From contig BSWB01000005.1 of the NCBI GenBank assembly GCA_033239125.1, forward strand, positions 99,323,994-99,387,993: a DNA stretch of 64,000 nucleotides. Reading direction: 5' to 3'. The translations under genes were made by a program, and so were the position numbers. Within the stretch, counting starts at the first letter, position 1, and each line of letters opens with the position of its first letter. This document shows positions 47,551 through 58,474 of this stretch, in pieces. Source of the stretch: Fagopyrum homotropicum. Its lineage: Eukaryota; Streptophyta; Magnoliopsida; Caryophyllales; Polygonaceae. The notes beneath the pieces are model-generated. The model did not search any database, was not told the DNA's origin, and saw nothing but the letters and a program-made list of their open reading frames with translations.

Positions 47551-48332
47551 AGGAATAAGAAGAGGAGTCTCTGTCAAGAAAACCGCCCCTGCGGCTTAGT
47601 GTTCCCGCCTCTAGGGTGACACCCCTGCCCAGCGCCGCCACCGGCGCTAGACCTGTGCTTGCAACAAACTGGTTCCCGCCCCCGCGGTGACACCCTTACA
47701 CCTCTGCGGTGGCCATCCTTGACACGCATCCTCAATGCCGCCCCCGGCGCTGAGCCTGCACCTTCCTCTTCCTTGTCACGGTCCCCGCGGTGACAAGTCC
47801 CCGCCCCTACGGTTTTATCAAGGAAAGAAAAAAAATACACTTCCCAAAAATAACCTACAACTATCCCACCAATCTCTCCCTATCAACCCATCTACCACTC
47901 GCCTCTCCCTCTCACAAATGCCCCTGCGCCCTCACCGGAATTCTCACAAAACCGCCACCCTCACACCCCTGCGCCACCAAGTCAACACCACCACCACCAG
48001 CCCGACGCCCCTGTGCCACTGTCCCCCGCTCCCCATCAACAATTCCCTCAATCTCTCACAACCCTAAACCTACAACTCTTTCCACCTCATACGCCCTCTT
48101 CCCTCCACTCTAAGCACCTCCGGCGACGTCTCCACCAGCAAGAAGCCACCGGGACACCCCCAAGAGCCACCACCTTCGTAGCTGTCCAGAATTGCCCTCT
48201 GCACTTCTCCCGCCCCTGCGTCTCGCCGCCCCTGTACATCCTTCAGCCACCCCTGCGGAATAGCAACAGAGGGTTCGTCTCTTAATCCAATTTCTGAACA
48301 TTCTAATTCCTTTACTTGTTCAATTGCAAGAA
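47551..48332 (+). repeat. Ath-4 spacer rich in motif C palindromes
   Basis: CCGCCCCTGCGG at 47583-47594 and CCGCCCCTACGG at 47801-47812, with variants such as CCCGCCCCCGCGGTGACA near 47676 and others to 48260. Much is C-rich, so long Pro/Ser-rich ORFs occur on both strands; they look like composition artefacts. Confidence 0.75.
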
Positions 48333-48410
48333 ATGGAAAACCAGAGGAAATACAAGTTGTCGGAATCTGAGAAGGAGCGGTATAGGATTGTGCAAGATCG
48401 AGTTGTGTAT
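48333..48410 (+). pseudogene. Ath-4 accessory ORF, first 26 codons (split by Ath-3)
   Basis: ATG at 48333 (MENQRKYKLSESEKERYRIV) runs in frame to the Ath-3 insertion. 78 nt is a whole number of codons, and the frame continues at 60236. See that entry for the rest. Confidence 0.82.
48406..48410. repeat. Target site duplication TGTAT (Ath-3), left copy
   Basis: TGTAT precedes the LTR TG at 48411 and is repeated at 60231-60235. Confidence 0.95.
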
Positions 48411-48963
48411 TGATAGCATGAATTATAATCTATGTTTTGGGGTTTGTTTGGACGTTTTATCTTTCATAATCTGCATGTTTGTATGTATTATATGTGATTA
48501 TATTACCATTTCATCTACCTTTGCGGGAATCGAGGTCTAAACCTAGTTTTGTTATAATCGTAGGTAAAATGGCGCGTTTTGCATCAAAAAGGAGCAAAAG
48601 GAGCTATGGAGTCATTGGAGCTACATTGAGGAACATAAGGAACCATCCAGGAAGCATAGCCATGGATTAAAGATTTACTTTGGATCAGTTTTGAGAGATT
48701 TCACATTCAGTTGTGACTCACCTCGGTTGACCACAGAGTCATCTCGACCGAGGTGATCCAGGGAAGTCGACTCGACCGAGGCGAACACCTAGGACGCGGC
48801 GAGCATATTTCATTCTTGGCTGAGATCTTTTATCTTTGGAAAGTGATCTTATATTTTTGGGCTGGGCTCCTAGAAGGAAGAAGATTTTATAGATCATATA
48901 TTTTACCTATTTTTATGGGAAGAAATATTTCTAAGATATCTTATCTTTGGAGGGTTATTTTCC

Positions 48964-48971
48964 TATAAAAA
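48964..48971 (+). promoter_or_regulatory. TATA box of Ath-3 5' LTR promoter
   Basis: TATAAAAA followed by GGG, about 550 bp into the LTR, as in Ath-1. The 3' LTR copy is at 59028-59035. Confidence 0.7.
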
Positions 48972-49563
48972 GGGTCGGATTTCCCACAAATCCGACATTC
49001 ACTATCAGCGCAAGATCGTGTTTACACCACAACAGCCATACTCCAGTTGGGAGATTTGAAGAACCTTTTTGAAGGTTGAAGGAAGATTGAAGATTGTAGC
49101 TTTTATAGCTTTTGGAGGTTTTCTTGTAAGATTACCTTAGATTCTCTTCCTTGTTGTCTTGCTTGCTGGATTTATATCCAGGGAACACTTTGTTGTGATA
49201 TTTGATTCAGTTATTGAAGTCTTTTCATTAAATTCTTCTTGTTCAAATATTCACCTTCTTCCCATATATTTGATTAATACTTTCATGATGATGAGTGGCT
49301 AACTTCCTTGTGTGATTCTAGGGTGATTGGCTGAAAGTTGTGGGAAAAACAATGATAGAATAAACTTAGATTCCACTAGGATCCTGAAAGTTCGAGTCTT
49401 TAACCTTAACCCTAAGCATCTCGTTCAGTCGATGAACATCTCGGCCGGGGTGGAATTTGGCTGACCGAGGTGACTTATCTGATCCGAAACTGAGAGTTAA
49501 GTGTTAGAGTTTGCCAAATCCTATTCTTATTATACCTTTCCTGGTTCAATGCAAGCTTAGGAT

Positions 49564-49823
49564 GAGACTTACCCGGTAATTATTTAGTTTGTGTACCAAC
49601 GATCATAAGTGTAGGTAATAAAGGTTTATCCTTTATTGGGGTTTGAGTGTGCTTTCATCCCATCTTTGTGAGTTAGCTTGAGACTTACCCGGTAAAGGTT
49701 GATTCTATTCCCTTAGATGGTGTGTTAGTTTGAGGATATAGTTCTTTATCTTGATTCCTTGAGACTTACCCGGTAATAGGAGTTACGGTTTAGGATTAGT
49801 GAGTAGTGAGACTTACCCGGTGA
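49564..49823 (+). repeat. Four phased GAGACTTACCCGGT repeats in the Ath-3 LTR
   Basis: GAGACTTACCCGGTAA or ...GA at 49564-49579, 49680-49695, 49761-49776 and 49808-49823. Spacing is 116, 81 and 47 bp. The same set occurs in Ath-2 (39170-39440, about 46825-47085) and the Ath-3 3' LTR. Confidence 0.85.
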
Positions 49824-50172
49824 TCTATTCCACCATAGTAACACCGTCCCTATGCAAAAACCTCAGCTTTGTCCGCTTATCTTTAGATCTTGAGTTGGAA
49901 CCACAATTATATGCTTTAATCCCTAGAATTGCATATTTCCTTTATTGACTTCTATATCATCTTTGATTGTTTTGATTACCTTTTGTGGTTAGTATTTACA
50001 TAAGCATACCGTGATTGGACTTTGTTTCACTAAGTCCCTGTGATCGACCCCTGGAATTCCTTGCTTTTACTACGATTGACCCGTACACTGCGGGTTCGCA
50101 TCCTTGTTTTAAGCTTACGTCTAGGGTTATAAATTTAAAGCTTGCACACACCGTTTGGAGCGAACAAGTTTT

Positions 50173-50190
50173 TGGCGCCGTTGCCGAGGA
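50173..50190 (+). other. Primer binding site of Ath-3 (tRNA-Asp type)
   Basis: TGGCGCCGTTGCCGAGGA, six bases after the LTR end; one mismatch to the tRNA-Asp complement. Confidence 0.85.
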
Positions 50191-50259
50191 CTTGGTCTAG
50201 ACCGAGCCGGTACGGTTTGCTCTTGGGGCACTTGCCCCCGTGTCTACTAACCACTCTAC

Positions 50260-52010
50260 TTGAGTGAATTTCGCAGGTTCTTTCTTAGGTTTATGCAAAG
50301 AACCCGCACTGGGAAGGAAATCGTTCCTTACGATCCCGAACCAGAAAAGACATACAAGCGACGCTTAAGAGAAGCGAAGATGGCCCAACAAGACAACCGC
50401 GATCTTGAGGCCGAGTTGAAAGAGGCGTTAGAGCTGCTACGCCTCAGCAGGGAAGAACTAAGGTGAGAGAAGGAAGAAACTCGCACCAAGACTGAAGCAA
50501 TCGAAGCAGAGATGGCCGTCATACGAGACCAGATTCTACTTCGACCGAGGGAAGACCTAGTTCCCGATGCCGGACCGAGGCAGGTCCCAGTCGCAGACCC
50601 TCGACCGAGGCAGGTCCCAGTACCAGACGCCCCGGCCGAGATACTTCCACCTCGGATGCCAGTCTGAGATGTTCTTCTTGCAGGAATCCCACGAACCCTA
50701 GGTCAAAGGATGGACCCCAATCAACAACTGAGGCGTCCAGGAGTTAACCTAGGAGATCCAGCGGACCATGACTACGAACTTCGACCGCAAGTTCTATCCA
50801 TGATTCGCCAATGCCAATTCGAAGGGCTAGAGAAGGAATCACCACATCAACATCTTCAAAACTATGAGATCTTGATGGAGACCTTGAGACCCTCAAGGAT
50901 TGAAAATAACAACTACAAGCTAAGACCTTTTTACTTTTCTTTAAAAGATAGAGCTCTTACTTGGTATCAATCTCTTCCTCCAGGAAAAATTAGCACATGG
51001 GAGGAGATGACGACGGAATTCTTGACCAAATTCTTCCCCCCCTCAAAGACAGCTAAAATGAGAGGGAAGATCAACGCTTTCATTATGAAGGACAAGGAGA
51101 GCTTGTCCAAGTCATGGGAGCGGTTCAAGGACATACTTTTGGATTGCCCACATCATGGGATTCCAAAGTTAGAGTTATTGGAGATATACTTCAAAGGACT
51201 GGACGGAAGTACCCAGTTCAACCTCCAACTACTCCCTGCCGGTACCTTTATGGACATGGCGATTGACGAGGCTTGGGAGTTCATCGAGAAGCAAGCCTTG
51301 CATATGGAGAAGTACACCCACTAAGGAGCTGAAGGTGGGGTTAAAAGAGTTAACTTCCAGGAAACTCAGCCCAACAACAATCAACTCACGTCTTTGAAGA
51401 ACGACGTGAAGCAATTGAAGGAACTCTTGGTTGCACAAACCAAGAAGGAAGAGCAAGGGCAAAGGAACAACAACAACGGATACCGTAACAACAACAACGG
51501 TTCCCGGAACAACAATTACAACAACAACAACAATAGAGGATCCAATAGCAATAATTGGAGGGCGAACAACCGAAATTCTGGTAACAATCATTCAAACTCC
51601 AACTCTAACGATTCCTCTAACCCTTTCCTCTCTTCCCCTTCTTCTTCTTCTTCTACTCCATTAAAAAGCCAGGGGCAAGGATCAAGTTCGTCTCAGCCAG
51701 AAAAGAAAGACGCAGTTCTGGAGGCTATCTTGATCAAGCTCAACGCTATGGAGACTTCTATGACTTCATTTTCGAAGGCCCAAAAAGCCTTTGAACAACA
51801 ACTTGCAAGTAGGGCGAATGAAGCGCCAAGAGATCCGGGGAAGCTTCCAGCAAGGACGAAAAGCAACCCTAAGGGCCAGATCATGGCCATAACTACGAGG
51901 AGTGGACTGAAAACTGCAGATCCAGTGCCTCGGTCGGTGCCAGTACCGACGAAGACCACCTCGGTCCAGGTGCAGTCGAAGAACACTTCGGCCGAGATGC
52001 CAACCGAGGC
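50260..52010 (+). pseudogene. gag: Ath-3 gag region, three in-frame stops
   Basis: Starts at 50260 (MSEFRRFF) or 50293 (MQRTRTGK). A charged coiled-coil-like N-terminus is followed by a spacer (50530-50680) built largely of motif B copies, then the capsid-like part (MDPNQQLRRPG, ESPHQHLQNYEILMETLRP, WERFKDILLDCPHHGIPKLE) and an Asn-rich tail (51470-51600). Stops are TGA 50464-50466, TGA near 50668 and TAA 51322-51324. All are in one frame with no frameshift. A second motif B spacer ends the region (51930-52010). Confidence 0.85.
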
Positions 52011-54825
52011 GGAACCACAGAAAGCGGAAGGGAAAACTGAAGTTTATGTTCCACCTCCTGCATACAAACCACTACTTCCATTCCCCCAGTCAAGGGCCAG
52101 AGCACATCTAGACAAGCACTTTGGTAAGTTCCTTGACTTGATGAATAAGCTGCATATTAACATTCCTTTCCTTGATGCTATTCTAGGAATGCCCGCCTAT
52201 GGGAAGTTCTTGAAGGAGATCCTATCAAGGAAAAGGAACCTGGAAGACTTTGGTGAAGTTAGGATGACATCTAAATCCTCGGAACTCATACAAATCATGA
52301 AGGAAAAGATGCCACCTAAATTGAGAGATCTCGGCTCATTTTGCATTCCCATTCAAGTTGGGGATGTCACTTGTGAAGCCCTTTGTGATCTAGGAGCCAG
52401 CGTGAGCATCATCCCGCTGGAACTATGTGTGAAGATCGGACTTGGAGAGCCCAAGCCGGTCAAGATTCGACTTTATATGGCGGATCGCTCCATTACCCAT
52501 CCCGTGGGCATCTTGGAAGACGTTCCGGTCAAGTTAGGTAACTTCTATCTACCTATAGATTTTGTTGTACTTGACATTCCCGCAGATTATCCTGTTCCTA
52601 TTATTCTCGGGAGACCATTTCTAGCAACTTTGGGTTGCAACGTGGATTGCAAAAACGCCAAGTTGAAATTCAACGTTGGCGGCGACGAGGTGGAGTTTGC
52701 ATTGCTTGCAGCCATGAAAGGGGAGAAACTAACTGATGATATCTTCAACATCTATGATGAAGAAGAATCAAGAGAATTGGTGAGCTCTATCCTTATTAAC
52801 GATCCACTCGAAAGAGTTATTAGCTTCAGTTTAATGGAGGAAGGTATAGATGCTTCCTGTGATGCAGATATACGGAGCTTAAAGGCACTGGAAGAGGATC
52901 CAGGAGCTAAAACTGAGAAGCTAACCCAGGAGACGAAGATCTCCAGTTTCGGCTCCAGTTGCAGTACCTCGACCGAGGCACTTTCTGGACTGAGCGAGGC
53001 GACTGAAGAATATCTCGGTCAACGCCTCTGCGCCTCGACCGAGGTCGATGGCGAGACGATTTCAACTGAGACTTCCGAGGGTCCAGTTTTTGAATCCATT
53101 CCACTGGAAGGAGGAAGCAAGGATCCCCCTCAGAAAGCACCCCCAGTTGTGGAGCTTAAACAACTCCCTAATCACTTGAGGTATGTCTTTCTTGGACCGG
53201 ATTCCACTTATCCCGTTATTGTCAGTGCTTCCCTTTCCGAATCTGAATTGTCTAAGTTAATGCATGTCTTGAGAAAGCATCAAAAGGCTATAGGTTATAC
53301 CACGGATGATCTTATTGGCATTAAGCCTTCTTTCTGCATGCATAAAATTCTAATGGAGGACAATCATAAGACTTCACGGGAACCTCAAAGACGGTTAAAT
53401 CCGATCATGAAAGAGGTTGTGAAGAAGGAAATTCTTAAGTTGTTGGATGCAGGTATTATTTATCCTATCTCGGACAGCAAGTGGGTTAGCCCGGTGCACG
53501 TGGTTCCGAAGAAAGGAGGGATGACCGTTGTGACTAACAAGAACAACGAGTTGATCCCAACTAGAACCGTTACGGGCTGGAGGGTTTGCATCGATTATAG
53601 GAAGCTGAACACGGCCACACAGAAGGACCATTTTCCACTTCCCTTCATTGATCAGATGCTCGAGCGGTTGGCCCAACATTAACACTTTTGCTACTTAGAC
53701 GGTTATAGTGGATTCTTCCAGATTCCTATCCATCCGGATGATCAGGAGAAGACCACTTTCACTTGTCCATGGGGGACATTTGCTTATAGGAGGATGCCAT
53801 TTGGATTGTGCAATGCACCCGCTACCTTCCAGCGATGCATGATGGCTATCTTTTCCGAGTACATAGAGGAGATCATGGAGGTATTTATGGATGATTTTTC
53901 TGTATATGGTTCCTCTTTTGATGATTGCCTATCTAACCTTTCGCTAGTACTTAAAAGATGTGAAGACACTAATCTTGTTTTGAATTAGGAGAAGTGTCAA
54001 TTTATGGTTAATGAAGGCATTGTGCTAGGACACCTCGTTTCTAATCGAGGAATTGAGGTCGATCGCGCTAAGATCGAGACTATTGAGAAACTCCCTCCCC
54101 CTTGTTTTGTTAAAGGTGTGAGGAGTTTTCTCGGGCATGCAGGTTTCTACAGGAGATTCATCAAGGACTTCTCTAAGATTTCTAAACCTCTAACTAACCT
54201 CTTGAATAAAGATGTTGTTTTTGAGTTTTCGCAGGAGTGTCTTGATGCTTTTTACAGGATTAAGGAAGCGTTGATCTCCGCTCCTATTATCCAACCTCCG
54301 GATTGGACCTTGCCCTTCGAGATCATGTGCGATGCTAGTGACGTAGCCGTAGGAGCGGTGCTTGGACAGAAGAAGGATGGACGGACCACCGCCATTTACT
54401 ATGCTAGCAAGACGCTAGATGTAGCACAACGCAACTACGCTACCACCGAGAAGGAGTTATTGGCGGTTGTATACGCTTTCGAGAAGTTTCGTTCCTATTT
54501 AGTAGGAGCGAAAGTCATTGTTTACACCGACCATGCAGCCATTCGCTACTTGTTGGCTAAGAAAGATGCCAAGCCACGCCTTATTCGATGGATTCTCTTG
54601 CTTCAAGAGTTTGACCTAGAGATCCGCGATAAGAAGGGATCCGAGAATTCTGTCGCGGATCACCTCAGCCGGCTACCTGCATCTTCACGTGAGAAGGACG
54701 ACCCGCCCATAGACGATTCATTCCCCGATGAGCACTTACACTTGTTGGAGCGTTTGATAGATTTACTTACTTCACCCCACGATGGAGGTGAAGTATGGGG
54801 TGAGGGCACCTCCCATCACGTTTGA
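52011..54825 (+). pseudogene. pol: Ath-3 protease, RT and RNase H without integrase; two in-frame stops
   Basis: In frame with gag. Protease [15 protein letters not shown] lies at about 52383-52427. The motif B spacer at 52960-53060 is read as T-S-T-E-A and S-T-E-V. RT has FMDD at 53884-53895, and RNase H spans about 54310-54680. Stops are TAA 53680-53682 and TAG 53986-53988. After [18 protein letters not shown] the sequence passes to GEVWGEG and stops at 54825. About 390 residues present in Ath-1, including the zinc-binding and DDE parts, are absent with the frame kept. Confidence 0.92.
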
Positions 54826-54834
54826 GAGACGCAT

Positions 54835-54885
54835 TATGGTCCAGCTAGCGACCTTAAACCAAGCGCTTCTTGGGAGGCAACCCAA
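54835..54885 (+). other. Conserved post-pol hairpin (Ath-3)
   Basis: TTGGGAGGCAACCCAA at 54870-54885, identical to the Ath-1 copy although the surrounding noncoding DNA has diverged. Confidence 0.75.
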
Positions 54886-55639
54886 GGTATTGCTTTCTTT
54901 TCCCGTTTTCTAGTCTAGCTTAGATAGTATTTGCTTTTGCTTTGCTTTGTTTTGTTTTTGGCGTTCTAGACAGATAACAGGAGACATCTAAGGAAGGAGC
55001 ATAACTGGAAGGACAGAAGTTCGAGAATTTGAGAAGACGGAGTTTGACTGAGGCATCTCGGTTGCTGTCAGAGCACCTCGACCGAGATGATTCTTGAGCA
55101 ACCGAGGCGACTACGGCTTTCTGAAGAACCACCTCGGTCCGTACCACCTCGGTCCAATCGAGACCATCTCGACCGAGGTGATAGCAGTCCATAAAAGGGT
55201 ATAAAAAGCGGAAGACTTCTCTCTCCTCGCTTTACTCTTTCTCCTCGACCGCGGCGACAGTTCACCTCGCCTCCTTCGTTTCTTGCTCGTTTTCGAAGAT
55301 TTCTGTCTCCAAACTACGATTGAAGGATAGAGGATCGTGTTGCAAGTACAATTCTGCAGAAAATCGAACCGATTCGGCCGAAACGAGGTAAAACGAACCG
55401 AAACCCTAACCTCTCCGTTTCGCTTCGATTTGGGCTTTGGTTACCCCTGCATTTGTTGAGGAAAGGCTTAAGTACCCCATAGGAAGCAGTTGTAGTGATT
55501 TTTGGGGGAAAAGAACTGAATTTTTTGAAGAAATTAGATCTAGTTCACCGCCTCGGTCCAGTCGAGCTGTGCCTCGGCCGAGGTGATTCTTGAGTGTTGT
55601 CAGGCAACCGAGGTGACCTGACAGTTTGATTTTCTGAAA
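54886..55639 (+). other. Ath-3 pol-aORF spacer with motif B
   Basis: Motif B copies at 55074-55089, 55130-55150, 55165-55180 (near perfect) and 55551-55612. Noncoding. Confidence 0.75.
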
Positions 55640-57018
55640 ATGAGTTCGAACCACCGCCTTACCCTCAGGGATAGATCCTCACCCTCCCCTTCTTCCTCTT
55701 CTTCCCGACCTTACCGCCCGGTGATCCATGAGCGACACCGGGTGGATTATGAGCGTATTTCCGGCCGTCCAGTGATTGCACCACGCTTCCTGGACGTGTC
55801 TGCTTTTGATTGCCTCCAGGTAGACGGAGACCTTAGGAGGATGATTTCTACAGTTGGGCTGGATCAGTTTACTGAGATCCGAGCCCCAGCCTATTTGGAG
55901 CAGACCCTAGAGTTCGTTAGCTCCTTTACCTACCTCCTCACAGAGCGTTCTGTGAAGTACCTGTTGATGAACCGGAACTTCATAGTTCCACTAGAGTACT
56001 GGCGAGAGATTTTTGCTTTCCTGAGCCCACCGTTGTTGACTTCCCTTCCCGATCTATAGCTAGGGAGTTTTGGGGACAGATTGCCCACATTACTGAGCAC
56101 GCAGACAGATGGCGCCCTGGAGATTCCAGGGAGAAGGTCATCTTCCACCTAGCCTTTAGGTTAGCCCACCGGATCTTCAGCGAGACACTTCTGGCGCGTA
56201 CTGAGACGCCCCAGAAGATCCGACAGGGAGAGCTTTTCAGTTTATACTGCATGGTTACTGGGGGTATCCCGGACTTTGGCTTGATGTTGGCAGAGGATCT
56301 GCACAAGATCAAGGCCAAGGCGAAGGGAGACATCTGCTGCGGAGGGCTTGTCACCCATATAGCTAGGTATCATGACATGGATCTCAGTGCTTGTACGATG
56401 GTGGCGGCTGCCAAGCCGCTTGGATTGTAGGAGATGATCACTCGGCGGATTCTAGTTCCCCGAGGTATGACTACTCCGTACGTGGTTATGCCGTGGGAGC
56501 TGACTGCGCCACAGGGGATTAGGTGGTCTGCCCAGTTCACTGTTTATGACCCACATTATTGGCAGACCGCTTGGGCTCCACTGATGGAGGATTACAGAGA
56601 GGCAGCAGCTGCCCCAGCTGAGGAGGAGGAGGCTGATGATGAGGAGACAGTTGATGAGAGAGAGGATGGAGTCCCGATGGATACAGGGACATATACTGCA
56701 GGGCCGAGCGCACCACCAGTTATAGATCTGGATGAGGAGGACATTGAGCCTGCACCTGCTGCATCACCTGCTAGACCTGCTAGGCGTAAGACACACCGAC
56801 GCAGGGATCCAGATGCTCACAGACGGATCGATGACCTGACGGATCAGGTTATTGATTCATATGTTGCTTTGTCAGTGGATATCCGCGAGATGTAGGAGCG
56901 GCAGCACTACCATCACATGATGGCCCAGATCCAGTTTGAGCACATCATGGGGTATTCGTTCGACCCGACCTAGTATCCGTACGTGCCACCACCACCACCA
57001 CCGGATCGTGACTACTGA
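55640..57018 (+). pseudogene. Ath-3 accessory ORF, one frameshift and three amber stops
   Basis: Starts MSSNHRLTLRDRSS at 55640. The core matches Ath-2 (SGRPVIAPRFLDVSAFDCLQ, then a break, then AREFWGQIAHITEHADRWRP and CCGGLVTHIARYHDMDLSAC). A one-base loss near 56022 moves the frame. TAG codons lie at 56428-56430, 56893-56895 and 56971-56973, and the last stop is TGA 57016. The tail is acidic, then Arg-rich, then Pro-rich. No membrane segment is seen. The role of this protein is unknown. Confidence 0.85.
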
Positions 57019-58474
57019 GAGCTGCAGGATTTTCTTTATTATTTTTTATGCAGTTCAGCTATTTATCCGGTGAGTACTTTTATCCTTTAGACTTATTTTG
57101 ACCCACTGGGACAGTGTGTCCCAAGTATGGGGTGTTTATGTGATATTTGACACTTATGTATGACTCTACTTGATTAGATATTGATATTTTATGCTTCAGT
57201 TGCTTCTATATGTTTATCTGAGATTGCATGCATACTTACAGGTTATTTGAGTGAGAAAAACGTCGAAACTGAAAGAAAGCTGGTTTTAAAAAAAAAATTT
57301 TGGACCTCAACCGGGGCAGTTCTGGCCGAACGAGGCGTTTCACCTCGGTTGACCTAAGAACACCTCGACCGAGGTGGGTTAACTGAGAGTTTTCGAAACG
57401 ATTTTTGTGCTCCTTATTTGGATATGATCTCAGTGAAGATCTTGCTTACTGACTGGTTTTAAAATTCTTTATGTGTTTGAAAGGTTTTATAATATATTTA
57501 AGTTGTTAAATGCTTTGTTTGAAATTATTGGCATGTTTAATACTTTGTTTTTATCCAAATTATGTTGAATTTGAAGGTTGACACCACATTATGAGTTCTC
57601 TCACTTTCTTCCTGGAAAGACCAAGGCAATTCATTCTTCTCTCTTCTTCTTCTTGATCATGCTTAACCCCTCGTATACATTTTGCCTCCCTTTACCTATC
57701 CGGGAATTTGGAAGCAAGCGAAGTGGTGAAAGCAAGTGAAGTTAAAGTTGAGAAGTTGGCTGGAAGTAAAAGTGTTAGAAAGAAATAAATAGGTTTGGGG
57801 AAGTCAATCATGAAGATGAGTAACTCGGCACCATTCACATAGCCGGGTGTTTGTGTCTTGCCAAAGTCGGATTGAGCGATATTCCTAACGGGTCATGGTA
57901 TGTGCATCAAGGGTTTGATGCATCTCAAGAAATTGATAATTGCTGATTTCCTAGGCTTTGGTTATTGTGCACCTCTGTCCATGCATCCCAAAAAGTAAAG
58001 TAAAAAGAAAAAGTGTGAAATAAGCAAAGCTTATTGGTGGAAGATGTTGAAAGTCAAAGTGAAAGTGAAGTATATCCTTTTCCCGGATTCTAGCACCACA
58101 TTACCTTACATACATCCCTACCCTACACGTTTCTTGACCTTTCTTTTGGAAAGCCCTTGAGACCTCGAGCTTGTTGATTGACTTAATGGTTTAAACTGGA
58201 TTGTACATAATTAATTTTGATAAATATGACTTATTATGCATTCTATGATTTTATGCAAAGATGAACAACTTTCTTATATTTATAAAATGTTTTGAACATG
58301 TTTTGATTTTAAATTCCATGAAGTATTCTCTTAGAGTGATCTATGATAGTTGCACACCATAAAAATGTTTTTGAAAGACTTTTCATTGATTTTATTGACT
58401 TATAATCCATTCTATCTTGTCTTCTATATGCGGAACTTGCTTGGGGACAAGCAAGGGCTAAGTATGGGGTATTT
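57019..58474 (+). other. Ath-3 3' noncoding region
   Basis: Tracts AAGTATGGGG at 57123-57132 and 58460-58469 (the latter is the polypurine tract next to the LTR). Motif B at 57303-57377 with a perfect copy at 57361-57376. Conserved block at about 57606-58000. Confidence 0.82.

Larger units (their letters stand above)
47143..48410 (+). mobile_element. Ath-4, left part: gag remnant fused to post-pol region; pol deleted
   Basis: A gag piece (47143-47505) is followed at once by the post-pol hairpin, a spacer rich in motif C palindromes, and the first 26 codons of an accessory ORF. The element resumes at 60236 after the Ath-3 insertion and ends with an LTR from 62165. No 5' LTR is seen; the left end is fused to the Ath-2 LTR. 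It is a defective derivative of an Athila/Tat-like family different from Ath-1 to Ath-3. Confidence 0.78.
48411..50166 (+). repeat. Ath-3 5' LTR
   Basis: TGATAGCATG to GGAGCGAACA. Motif B at 48740-48755 and about 48769-48783 (upstream of TATAAAAA at 48964), with more at about 49427-49475. GAGACTTACCCGGT repeats at 49564, 49680, 49761 and 49808. Confidence 0.95.

Noticed and set aside
47574..48301. Several Pro/Ser-rich ORFs on both strands
   Set aside because: They arise from the C-rich motif C spacer of Ath-4. They overlap each other in all frames and show no domain.
51229..51595. Minus-strand ORFs rich in Val or Cys opposite Ath-3 gag
   Set aside because: Antisense of the Asn-rich gag tail (AAC repeats), so a composition artefact.
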